In this document: positions 1 to 5,826 of the stretch, piece after piece
Layout of the letters: every line of letters begins with the position of its first letter
How positions within the stretch are numbered: position 1 is the stretch's first letter
Assembly: GCA_002344895.1 (NCBI GenBank)
Contig: DDUR01000048.1
Span: 1 to 8,814 of the forward strand
Origin: Ignavibacteria bacterium UBA2333
GTDB taxonomy: Bacteria; Bacteroidota; Ignavibacteria; Kapaibacteriales; Kapaibacteriaceae
Direction of reading: 5' to 3'
DNA: 8,814 nucleotides
Notes under the pieces: model-generated
Told to the model about the DNA's origin: nothing
Database searches by the model: none
What the model saw: only the letters and a program-made list of their open reading frames with translations
Program-made: the position numbers and the translations under genes

Positions 1-49
1 ATGGTGGGTGAAGATGAGGAATGGTGGGTGAAGATGAGGAATGGTGGGT
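1..49. repeat. 20-bp direct tandem repeat at left window edge
   Basis: Two exact copies of a 20-base unit starting ATGGTGGGTG lie at 1-20 and 21-40, and the first nine bases of a third copy follow at 41-49. The array probably continues beyond the left edge. No gene in the window uses this sequence as coding DNA. It resembles the other short tandem repeats in the intergenic parts of this window, but its function is unknown. Confidence 0.85.
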
Positions 50-63
50 TTAAATGCCTCCCG

Positions 64-115
64 CCGTCGAAGACATACCGTGAGCGCTAGCGAACATACC
101 GTCGAAGACATCCCG
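64..115. repeat. Pair of 17-bp imperfect direct repeats
   Basis: A 17-base motif starting CCGTCGAAGACAT occurs at 64-80 and again at 99-115 with one mismatch, so the period is 35. The stretch between them (78-101) matches the 21-bp repeat upstream of rplM at 19 of 24 positions when aligned with 3722-3745. It also contains the palindrome CGCTAGCG at 85-92. This is probably a degenerate member of the same intergenic repeat family. Confidence 0.6.
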
Positions 116-154
116 TCGACCGCAGTGAGACAGCTCTGAGTGAGGTAAACGGCG

Positions 155-162
155 TAATTTTG
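155..162 (+). promoter_or_regulatory. Candidate Bacteroidota-type -7 element
   Basis: TAATTTTG at 155-162 fits the TAnnTTTG -7 consensus of Bacteroidota sigma factors. It lies 37 bases before the start of the small membrane gene, so a transcript from here would have a leader of about 30 bases. No proper TTG stands 19 bases upstream; the nearest is a CTG at 136-138 with a shorter spacer. The call therefore rests on the -7 element alone. Confidence 0.4.
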
Positions 163-199
163 TGGACCGATAACGTTTCCGTTCACGCTCAGAATCATC

Positions 200-388
200 A
201 TGTCGAAATCTCTTGGCTCGGCCTTGGTTACCATTCTGCTTTCGGTAACCGTTTGTGTGATTCTGATGGTTGCCGCCGCAATCATCACGGACCAGAGTCT
301 TTACTACGTAGCAGCCGGACTGTTCGCCATTTCTGGTGTGGCTGGCGTCTACGTTGTGCGGTCGTTACAAAAGAAGATTGGACGGTAG
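200..388 (+). CDS. Small two-helix membrane protein, function unknown
   Basis: I do not recognise this 62-residue protein. It has a short polar N-terminus (MSKS), one hydrophobic segment at about residues 8-30, a short polar turn with D31 and Q32, and a second hydrophobic segment at about 34-53. The tail is basic (R54, K58, K59, R62). This fits a two-pass inner-membrane protein with both ends in the cytoplasm by the positive-inside rule. It starts with ATG, sits 37 bases downstream of a TAnnTTTG element, and its stop is only four bases before the likely GTG start of the Memo-family gene, so the two are probably cotranscribed. An overlapping reading frame at 160-396 lacks this regular hydrophobic pattern and is a shadow. 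Coding status is moderately likely; there is no clear Shine-Dalgarno sequence. Confidence 0.6.
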   Translation: MSKSLGSALVTILLSVTVCVILMVAAAIITDQSLYYVAAGLFAISGVAGVYVVRSLQKKIGR

Positions 389-392
389 GGGA

Positions 393-1583
393 GTGAGAGT
401 ACTACCGGCGTTACGACACGACATTTCGGTGACAGTGCATCATGAGGATGGACAGGACTATCTGGTCCTAACGGATCCGTTTGCTGTAGCGGACGGCCCA
501 ATTCTTATCAGTGCTGATCTGTTATCGACACTTGAACGTTGTGATGGATTAACAACGGTTGAGACGTTAGCGGCTGACATGGGTGTTGACGTTGATGGAC
601 CGCAGATTCTCCAGGTACTGGCCTTCCTTGGAGAGTTGGATCGTTTGGGATACATGGAAGGTGAGGCCTACAGCGCTCGGAAAGCAGCAGCGGAACAGGC
701 CTTTGCCGCGTCCGAGATACGTCCGCCTGTCTGTGCAGAATCCACGTATCCGGCAGATCCCGAGACATTTGCAGAGTTCATGACGGACCTTGTTGGACCA
801 CCGGCTGACGAGGACGTAACGTCCACGGCCCCTTCTGCCCCTTACCAGACATTCCCAACCATACTTGTACCGCATCTTGACTTTTCGGCCGCACCTGGGC
901 TCTATACTCCCTTGGGTGACGTGTTGCGTCGAACAGTAGCTGATGTTGTTGTGCTCGTTGGTACATCACACTATGGTCACGATGCAGCGTACGTCCCAAC
1001 GGTAAAACACTTTACTACACCGTATGGGATGATAACAACACATGGTGACGTTGTGCAAGAGGTACAGCAGCGACTACCGCAGGACGTGGTAGCGACTTCG
1101 GACTGGTTACACCGTCCAGAACACTCCCTTGAACTACCGCTGGCCATCATCCACCACATCTGGCGTTTTCGATCATTTAGTGTCGTACCAATTCTAGCAG
1201 CCGACATTGACATCTCGGGTGCAATGTCCATTATCGACGACGTACTAGCCGAACGTGGCCTGCGACCGCTGTACGTTATTAGTGGTGACCTTGCCCATGT
1301 GGGACTTCGATTTGGTCATGAAGAACCAGCCGAAGCTCTTTTGGACGAAGTCCGCCGTCATGACGACGACGTGTTAACCCTACTCCGTGAGGGCGACATA
1401 GCGGGCTTTCATGCCAGAATTGCGGCAACAGAGAACCATTTTAACGTCTGTGGGCACTATCCACTTGTTAATGCCTTGGGTCATCGTACCAGCCTCCCTC
1501 CCGGAACCGTCCTCTCCCATGCCATCTGGCATGACGAACCAACGGGCAGTGCTGTGAGTGCAGCGGTGGTATTGTGGGAATAG
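393..1583 (+). CDS. Memo-family protein (AmmeMemoRadiSam system protein B) with N-terminal PqqD-like segment
   Basis: This 396-residue protein has two parts. Residues 1 to about 105 resemble the small PqqD-like winged-helix segment found in longer bacterial members: a beta-rich start, then an LISADLLSTLERCDG region, and LDRLGYMEGE at 82-91. Residues from about 110 on form the Memo domain, related to LigB-type extradiol dioxygenases. It begins with RPPVCAESTYPADPE at 110-124. Residues matching the Memo metal site are H161 (VPHLDFS), H193 (GTSHYG) and C353 (NVCGH). Also present are E243-H244-S245 and the SGDLAH motif (D299, H302). The true substrate of bacterial Memo proteins is not settled; the family is linked to redox and copper/iron handling and to AMMECR1 and radical SAM partners, neither of which is in this window. 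I chose GTG at 393 because an upstream ATG at 336 would overlap the membrane gene by 53 bases and add an unrelated 19-residue stretch. Confidence 0.85.
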   Translation: MRVLPALRHDISVTVHHEDGQDYLVLTDPFAVADGPILISADLLSTLERCDGLTTVETLAADMGVDVDGPQILQVLAFLGELDRLGYMEGEAYSARKAAAEQAFAASEIRPPVCAESTYPADPETFAEFMTDLVGPPADEDVTSTAPSAPYQTFPTILVPHLDFSAAPGLYTPLGDVLRRTVADVVVLVGTSHYGHDAAYVPTVKHFTTPYGMITTHGDVVQEVQQRLPQDVVATSDWLHRPEHSLELPLAIIHHIWRFRSFSVVPILAADIDISGAMSIIDDVLAERGLRPLYVISGDLAHVGLRFGHEEPAEALLDEVRRHDDDVLTLLREGDIAGFHARIAATENHFNVCGHYPLVNALGHRTSLPPGTVLSHAIWHDEPTGSAVSAAVVLWE

Positions 1584-1593
1584 GGGGGGGGGG
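1583..1593. repeat. Run of 11 G at the end of the Memo gene
   Basis: An uninterrupted run of eleven G begins with the last base of the TAG stop codon and continues to 1593. Such runs are prone to slippage in vivo and to length errors in sequencing. Its position after the stop means that length change would not alter the protein. Confidence 0.9.
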
Positions 1594-1667
1594 ATCTAAC
1601 GGTATAGCACCAGATGTCACGATTATGTAGTCCGTTCACATACGTATAGTTTTATGAACGCACTAGC

Positions 1668-2264
1668 TCATTCCGCGGGATCATCGCGCATAAAGTGTAC
1701 GAGTTTATGAACGTCAGTGTACACTGCACGCTCAAATAACCTTTGCTTTTCTAACCGTGAATTCCTTTCAATCACTTCTGCGTTACTGAGTGCTACCTCC
1801 AGCTTCATAAGCAGGGTAGCGATACTCCGACGATCATTCTTTCTGTATGTTGGTTGGTGAGTAACAACCTCGGAAATGACGCGGTCACATTCATTATAAA
1901 GCGCTGTTGTATTGACATGGTGTAACAGTACCCAGTATTCAAAACAAATGGATGAGAACGCGATGTTAACGTCAGCGTTCGAGGCCTCACTAAAAGCATC
2001 GGACAAATTCGGATGCCGATCGCGATCAAACACCGCCCAAGCAATGTCAATTTTGTCAATCCCTCGGCCTCTCCTCTTGCGATCAATGGTTTCACGCACG
2101 ACACCAAGTGGCGAATTATCACGCGCAACACGAATCTCGTACACGTACTTTCTCTTAAAGCCATCCATTCGATACAATTGATCAAAGTACATTACTTCCG
2201 TCTCACCTTCGCAAACGATCAATACTTTCTTTTTGAGTTCTGAGGTGAACGAATACTTAGGCAT
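1668..2264 (-). CDS. RloB-family TOPRIM-like protein, putative anti-phage effector
   Basis: This 198-residue protein shows the hallmarks of the RloB family, which has a TOPRIM-type nuclease core. The N-terminal strand-loop VLIVCEGETE (14-23) supplies the acidic TOPRIM glutamate. FDRDRHPN (79-86) gives the DxD pair (D80, D82). CFEYWVLLHH (107-116) matches the conserved FExWxLLH segment of RloB proteins. RloB is known from restriction-linked loci and as the second gene of AbiL-like abortive-infection pairs, next to an AAA ATPase exactly as here. The start is one of two adjacent ATGs (2267 or 2264). I chose 2264 because the GGAG at 2274-2271 is then six bases away, against three for 2267. The gene overlaps the ATPase stop by 8 bases, so translation is probably coupled. 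It is convergent with the Memo gene across an 84-base gap where I see no clear terminator. Family assignment is firm; a role in defence is inferred. Confidence 0.85.
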   Translation of the reverse strand: MPKYSFTSELKKKVLIVCEGETEVMYFDQLYRMDGFKRKYVYEIRVARDNSPLGVVRETIDRKRRGRGIDKIDIAWAVFDRDRHPNLSDAFSEASNADVNIAFSSICFEYWVLLHHVNTTALYNECDRVISEVVTHQPTYRKNDRRSIATLLMKLEVALSNAEVIERNSRLEKQRLFERAVYTDVHKLVHFMRDDPAE

Positions 2265-3546
2265 CATTTTCTCCGCCGTCAAATGGATTGATCGGAATGC
2301 CGACGACGGGAACTGCACCCAACCTACCGGAAAGGTACCAACGAGATGCCTGCTGGCCTTCAGCTTTGGGAAAGTTAAAGTTCGACATTGGCTGGCACGT
2401 CGTGTCTGCTGCCAGCTTTTCAACGAGTATGACTTGGTCTAGTCTAACGACATCGAGTAATCCAATGTTATGAGTGGTGGCAACTAATTGTGCCCCACTT
2501 CGATTGAATTCGGGATCCTGAAATAGGTTAACGATAAGCTCCGTGAGATTTGGATGTAAACTCCTATCTATTTCGTCAATAACAAAGACGGATCCAGTGC
2601 GAAAAACATCGTACAAGTATATGCTAATCTGGAGCAGTCGACGGGTCCCCAAAGACTCCATCGACGCATCGAATGCAAGATCATGACTTCCTGATTTATG
2701 AATGAAGTGGATATTGTATTTCATTGTCTTTGCGCCACCGTTACCTTGTTCTTCGTGATATTCTGTTTGGATACCATGAATCGAAGTGTCTGCGGCATGA
2801 AGTAATCTTGTGACAAAAGGAGCAATGTTTTTATCGGTTTCAGCCCGCCGAGCAAACTCCAACTCCGGTTGGTAAAAGACAGACTTCATGGTAGCGCTGT
2901 ACGTAACTGCTTGGATGGTTTCTCGATGCAAGACATCGAAACCGGTACACGTTAATACTGAAACAATGTATTCATAGGGCGGAATCAGGGTGTCGACATT
3001 TGAGTTTGCACCCTTGGAAAGCACAAGCTGGTTTTCAAGAAGTTGGGTTTTCAGAATACTCTTTGGCCCAACGACACTTGGCCCAAATTCAACGGTTGAA
3101 CCTTTCGGTCCATTTCGTGAGAAGAGAAGCGTTCGCTTACTAGTCCGGTAAACGTGGAGATATTCTTCACAAATATTCTTCCGGTCCAACGCTAAAGAAT
3201 AGTGGTACCGCAGCCCATCATTAGCCGTAAAGTCCAATTCAAACCTTGTTGGCTGCTTGCTACTTTCTTCATCAAGAACGAAGGGGCTATACTGCAGCAG
3301 TTCCTCACCTAGAGACAACTTGTAGGAGACAGCTACCAACGTTTGAAGCGCACTCATTGCAAGTAAAAAGTTGCTTTTGCCACTAGAATTCCGTCCGACT
3401 AATAGCAAGGCGGGTAACAAGCCATGGTTGTTCCATATATCGAAGTCGTCGGACGAACGTGACTTCTTTCGCAAGGATGGCTCAAAAGAGAGAGTTTGAC
3501 GATGTTTAATCGATCGGAAATTTTCGACAGCAAATGACCGTAACAT
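2257..3546 (-). CDS. AAA/ABC-type ATPase (AAA_15/AAA_21, RloA/AbiLi-like)
   Basis: This 429-residue protein starts with the MLRSFAVENFRSIK pattern typical of SMC/RecF/OLD-related ATPases. It has a Walker A motif GRNSSGKS (51-58), an ABC-type signature-like region ESLGTRRL (297-304), a Walker B motif VFVIDEIDRSLHP (320-332) with E325 as likely catalytic base, and an H-loop ATTHN (356-360). Residues between about 60 and 290 form the long insertion usual in the family. It has no C-terminal TOPRIM domain, unlike OLD nucleases; that domain is supplied by the downstream RloB gene. ATP-driven sensing by such ATPases controls a partner effector in AbiL, PARIS, Septu and similar systems; applying that here is inference. 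The ATG at 3546 follows a weak GGTGAG. A TAGGTTTG on the minus strand at 3639-3632 could be its -7 element, but no matching TTG lies at the right distance. Sampled lines of the module are clearly AT-richer than ribosomal-gene lines, which hints at acquisition. Confidence 0.85.
   Translation of the reverse strand: MLRSFAVENFRSIKHRQTLSFEPSLRKKSRSSDDFDIWNNHGLLPALLLVGRNSSGKSNFLLAMSALQTLVAVSYKLSLGEELLQYSPFVLDEESSKQPTRFELDFTANDGLRYHYSLALDRKNICEEYLHVYRTSKRTLLFSRNGPKGSTVEFGPSVVGPKSILKTQLLENQLVLSKGANSNVDTLIPPYEYIVSVLTCTGFDVLHRETIQAVTYSATMKSVFYQPELEFARRAETDKNIAPFVTRLLHAADTSIHGIQTEYHEEQGNGGAKTMKYNIHFIHKSGSHDLAFDASMESLGTRRLLQISIYLYDVFRTGSVFVIDEIDRSLHPNLTELIVNLFQDPEFNRSGAQLVATTHNIGLLDVVRLDQVILVEKLAADTTCQPMSNFNFPKAEGQQASRWYLSGRLGAVPVVGIPINPFDGGENDA
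2271..2274 (-). promoter_or_regulatory. Ribosome binding site of the RloB gene inside the ATPase 3' end
   Basis: On the minus strand GGAG lies within the last codons of the ATPase gene (the GGEN part of its C-terminus). It stands three bases before the first ATG and six before the second. The second spacing is the more usual, so it favours 2264 as start. This placement couples translation of the two genes. Confidence 0.55.
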
Positions 3547-3670
3547 GGCTCACCCTGGAATATTCTCGGCTAAAATGAGGAAAAATGTCCGTTATGGACC
3601 ATAATAATTGGCAGCACGCCCAATATCAGGCCAAACCTATTGACACGTTGTTGCCCTTAGCGCTACCCAG

Positions 3671-3783
3671 CGAACACCCCCGAGAGCGTCAGCGAACACC
3701 CCGAGAGCGTCAACGAACACCCCGAGAGCGTCAGCGAACACCCCGAGAGTGTCAGCGAACACCCCGAGAGCGTCAGCGAACAC
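3671..3783. repeat. 21-bp tandem repeat array, about 5.3 copies
   Basis: The unit is CGAACACCCCGAGAGCGTCA plus one base (G or A). Copies start at 3671, 3693, 3714, 3735 and 3756, followed by a partial copy at 3777-3783. The first copy has one extra C and is 22 bases long. Another has T in place of C in the GCGTC part, and another ends in A instead of G. The array sits about 20 bases upstream of the rplM promoter. Copies are nearly identical, which suggests recent expansion or homogenisation. Confidence 0.95.
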
Positions 3784-3802
3784 TGGACACCAGACCCCCG
3801 TA

Positions 3803-3832
3803 TTGTAGAAACAACCTGATTCCCTATATTTG
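3803..3832 (+). promoter_or_regulatory. Bacteroidota-type promoter of the rplM-rpsI operon
   Basis: TTG at 3803-3805 and TATATTTG at 3825-3832 are separated by exactly 19 bases. This matches the TTG-N19-TAnnTTTG housekeeping promoter of Bacteroidota. Transcription would start at about 3838, giving a leader of nearly 50 bases before the rplM ATG. This is the best promoter match in the window, and it supports the taxonomic reading. Confidence 0.7.
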
Positions 3833-3863
3833 CAAGCTCTAACAAAACCAACGACCCTATCGG

Positions 3864-3877
3864 CCCCAGAAGTGGGG
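3864..3877 (+). promoter_or_regulatory. Leader hairpin upstream of rplM
   Basis: CCCCA at 3864-3868 and TGGGG at 3873-3877 form a five-pair stem with a GAAG loop. The right arm is the only G-rich stretch before the rplM ATG, eight bases upstream of it, so the stem may mask the ribosome binding region. L13 synthesis is controlled by mRNA leaders in other bacteria; applying that here is inference. Confidence 0.45.
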
Positions 3878-3885
3878 ATTTTGAC

Positions 3886-4347
3886 ATGGACCAGTACGGA
3901 AAAATCACGAAGTCGGTACGCACCGAGGACGTCGAGCGAGAATGGTGGATCGTCGATGCCACAGGGCAGACGGTTGGCCGTTTGGCAACGCAGGTAGCAA
4001 CCATCCTTCGTGGTAAGCACAAGGCACTCTACACACCCCACGTGGACTGTGGCGATTTTGTCGTTGTGATCAACGCCGACAAGGTTGTCCTCCAGGGCAA
4101 ACGGGCTGAGCAGAAGGAATACTTCCACAACACGCAGTATCCGGGTGGCGGTCGTTTCCGCAAGTTCCGTGATCTCGTGCAGTCGAAGCCGGAAGAAGTT
4201 GTGGAGCTTGCCGTAAAGGGTATGCTTCCGAAGAACTCTCTCGGACGCCAGATCGGCAAGAAGCTCAAGGTCTATGCCGGATCCGAGCATCAGCACGAAG
4301 CACAGAAGCCAAAGCAGTACGTTCTTCCGTACACCTCCAATAACTGA
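3886..4347 (+). CDS. rplM: 50S ribosomal protein L13 (uL13)
   Basis: This 153-residue protein is a component of the large ribosomal subunit that binds 23S rRNA early in assembly. Conserved L13 segments are all present: WWIVDATGQTVGRLAT (about 20-35), LRGKHKALYTPHVDCGDFVV, the INADKV and KEYFHNTQYPGG region, and the GMLPKNSLGR motif near residue 115. It is slightly longer than the usual 140-150 residues, through about ten extra N-terminal residues and a short tail. It is the first gene of an rplM-rpsI operon, with only 23 bases before rpsI, and lies behind a good TTG-N19-TAnnTTTG promoter and a leader hairpin. The start ATG is well placed and no better alternative exists. Confidence 0.97.
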   Translation: MDQYGKITKSVRTEDVEREWWIVDATGQTVGRLATQVATILRGKHKALYTPHVDCGDFVVVINADKVVLQGKRAEQKEYFHNTQYPGGGRFRKFRDLVQSKPEEVVELAVKGMLPKNSLGRQIGKKLKVYAGSEHQHEAQKPKQYVLPYTSNN

Positions 4348-4370
4348 AACGAAACGACGAGACTGCGAGA

Positions 4371-4757
4371 ATGAAGACGTATATCGGAACAGGACGACGC
4401 AAGACGAGTATTGCCCAGGTTCGGCTCACAAGCGGTACCGGCAATGTTCTCATTAACCGCCAGGGTCTTGAAGAGTATTTTACGGTAGACACGTACCGCC
4501 GCGATGCCATGCTCCCAATGGACATCACAAAGACGCTCGGACAGTTCGACGTCTATGTGAATGTTCGTGGTGGTGGTAAGTCCGGTCAGGCCGGTGCCGT
4601 CCGCCTTGGAGTTGCTCGAGCCCTCGTTCAATACAACGAAGAGCTTCGCGCCGTGCTGCGTCCAGCTGGACTGCTCACACGCGATCCGCGTATGGTTGAA
4701 CGGAAGAAGTACGGCCAGAAGAAGGCACGGAAACGCTTCCAGTTCTCGAAGCGATAA
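4371..4757 (+). CDS. rpsI: 30S ribosomal protein S9 (uS9)
   Basis: This 128-residue small-subunit protein matches uS9 along its whole length. It opens with YIGTGRRKTSIAQVRL, contains the VNVRGGGKSGQAGAVRLGVARAL core (about 64-86), and ends in the basic tail KKARKRFQFSKR, whose terminal arginine contacts P-site tRNA in known structures. Length is normal for the family. It follows rplM by 23 bases, the conserved L13-S9 pair. The ribosome binding site is weak (GAGA just before ATG), as is common in this part of the bacterial tree. Confidence 0.97.
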   Translation: MKTYIGTGRRKTSIAQVRLTSGTGNVLINRQGLEEYFTVDTYRRDAMLPMDITKTLGQFDVYVNVRGGGKSGQAGAVRLGVARALVQYNEELRAVLRPAGLLTRDPRMVERKKYGQKKARKRFQFSKR

Positions 4758-4794
4758 TCGGCGCGTCGGCAACGACACATCGACGACTTGGAAT

Positions 4795-4826
4795 GGGCGC
4801 ATCGACCTTCAGTGGACGATGCGCCC
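4795..4826 (+). terminator. Strong hairpin between rpsI and rpsB (terminator or rpsB leader)
   Basis: GGGCGCATCG at 4795-4804 pairs perfectly with CGATGCGCCC at 4817-4826. Inside, 4806-4807 can pair with 4814-4815 across an A-A mismatch. The stem begins 37 bases after the rpsI stop. No U-run follows, so it is either a non-canonical terminator or transcript-end stabiliser, or part of the leader of rpsB. The rest of the 4758-4990 gap shows no TAnnTTTG promoter element and no gene. Confidence 0.55.
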
Positions 4827-4990
4827 GTCCCGCAGAAACAACAACGCCCCCAATCAAGCACGCATGGGGAGCCGGTACCGAGGACATCCGACGGAGAACC
4901 TTCATGAAGACTTCATGACTGTCTCTCAAGGATGCGGAACGGCGATGAACCATGCGGAAGTTTTAATCCAAACCTTATCAGGAAACGGCT

Positions 4991-5791
4991 ATGCCGACAC
5001 TATCAGTCGAGGCTCTCCTCGAATCCGGAGCACACTTCGGACACCTTACCCGTCGCTGGAATCCCAAGATGCGCAAGTTCATCTTTATGGAGCGCAACGG
5101 GATCCATATTATCGACCTTCGGAAAACACAACTTCTTGTTGACATTGCGCGCGAAGCTGCGCTCGAAATCTCGTCAACAGGCCGCGGTGTGCTGATGGTT
5201 GGTACAAAGAACCAGGCCAAGGCCCCCATCGAAACAGAATCAACACGCTCACACAGCAACTACGTTACGGAACGCTGGTTGGGTGGAATGTTGACAAACT
5301 TCTCAACAATCCGGAAGTCGATCAAACGATTGAACCTCATCGACAAGATGGAAACGGACGGAACGTTTGAGAAGATTACCAAGAAGGAACGCCTCATGCT
5401 CGGCCGTGAGCGCGACCGTCTGCGCAGAATGTTTGGTGGTATCGAAGACATGACGCGCCTCCCAGGCCTCATCTTCGTTGTTGATATCAAGAAGGAACAC
5501 CTTGCCATCAAGGAAGCTCGTATCCTCGGCATTCCAGTAATTGGAATCGTTGATACGAACTCCGATCCGGAAGAAGTGGATTATCCGATTCCAGCCAACG
5601 ACGATTCGATCAAGACCATTGAACTCATCACGAAGGTCATCGCTGACGCCGTGCTTGAGGGTCGCGAAATCGCCAAGGTCAAGACGGCCGAATCGTCCAA
5701 CGCCGCTGAACTGGCCGCCAAGGAAGGTGATGCCGGACAAGTGCAGCGTCAGATGCGTCAGCGCAAGACGGCTGGCAAGTCGGAAGAGTAA
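4991..5791 (+). CDS. rpsB: 30S ribosomal protein S2 (uS2)
   Basis: This 266-residue protein binds the small subunit late in assembly and is needed for S1 attachment and mRNA binding in bacteria that have S1. Signature segments are SGAHFGH (12-18), RWNPKMRKFIF, NGIHIIDL, the ERWLGGMLTNF stretch (about 94-104), PGLIFVVD and the GIPVIGIVDTNSDP motif. The C-terminus has a longer-than-usual charged tail of about 30 residues ending KTAGKSEE. The start is the ATG after an AGGAAA. The gene heads the rpsB-tsf pair found in most bacteria, with 35 bases between the two. A 233-base leader region separates it from rpsI. Confidence 0.97.
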   Translation: MPTLSVEALLESGAHFGHLTRRWNPKMRKFIFMERNGIHIIDLRKTQLLVDIAREAALEISSTGRGVLMVGTKNQAKAPIETESTRSHSNYVTERWLGGMLTNFSTIRKSIKRLNLIDKMETDGTFEKITKKERLMLGRERDRLRRMFGGIEDMTRLPGLIFVVDIKKEHLAIKEARILGIPVIGIVDTNSDPEEVDYPIPANDDSIKTIELITKVIADAVLEGREIAKVKTAESSNAAELAAKEGDAGQVQRQMRQRKTAGKSEE

Positions 5792-5826
5792 GCCCCTTTT
5801 TTTACCCCCTAACCCTGAATCAAACT

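Larger units (their letters stand above)
3547..3885. other. 339-base intergenic region between ATPase gene and rplM
   Basis: This divergent intergenic region holds, in order on the plus strand, the ATPase upstream region, a 21-bp tandem repeat array (3671-3783), a strong candidate promoter for rplM (3803-3832) and a leader hairpin (3864-3877). An open frame at 3585-3842 exists only because the repeat length is a multiple of three. It has no recognisable protein features and carries the rplM promoter inside it, so I do not call it a gene. Confidence 0.7.

Noticed and set aside
226..250. GGTTACC/GGTAACC inverted repeat in the membrane gene
   Set aside because: Seven pairs with an 11-base loop inside coding sequence; expected by chance at this scale.
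336..392. Upstream ATG start for the Memo gene
   Set aside because: It would overlap the membrane gene by 53 bases and add residues unlike any Memo N-terminus; GTG at 393 fits the gene junction better.
1633..1713. Repeated AGTTTATGAACG-like words and an inverted CGTTCA between the Memo and RloB gene ends
   Set aside because: The stem is only six pairs with a 16-base loop, and one copy lies in RloB coding sequence; too weak to call a terminator or attachment site.
2268..2423. N-terminal extension of RloB by 53 residues into the ATPase gene
   Set aside because: It lies entirely inside the ATPase coding sequence in another frame. RloB proteins start shortly before the EGxTE motif, and a GGAG precedes the internal ATGs.
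3632..3639. TAGGTTTG on the minus strand as promoter of the ATPase-RloB module
   Set aside because: The -7 consensus matches, but no TTG is found about 19 bases upstream, so a chance match cannot be excluded.
3671..3783. CRISPR array
   Set aside because: Units are contiguous with no unique spacers, and no cas gene is present.
3585..3842. 85-residue open frame with repeated RERQRTP on the plus strand
   Set aside because: It is open because the 21-bp repeat is a multiple of three. It contains the rplM promoter, has no recognisable domain, and the opposite strand is equally open.
3637..4296. Minus-strand open frame of 219 residues with repeated DALGVFA
   Set aside because: It covers the repeat array and most of rplM in antisense. 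The L13 protein on the plus strand is certain, so this is a shadow.
5797..5803. T7 run after rpsB as a terminator
   Set aside because: No stem precedes it, and rpsB-tsf are normally cotranscribed.
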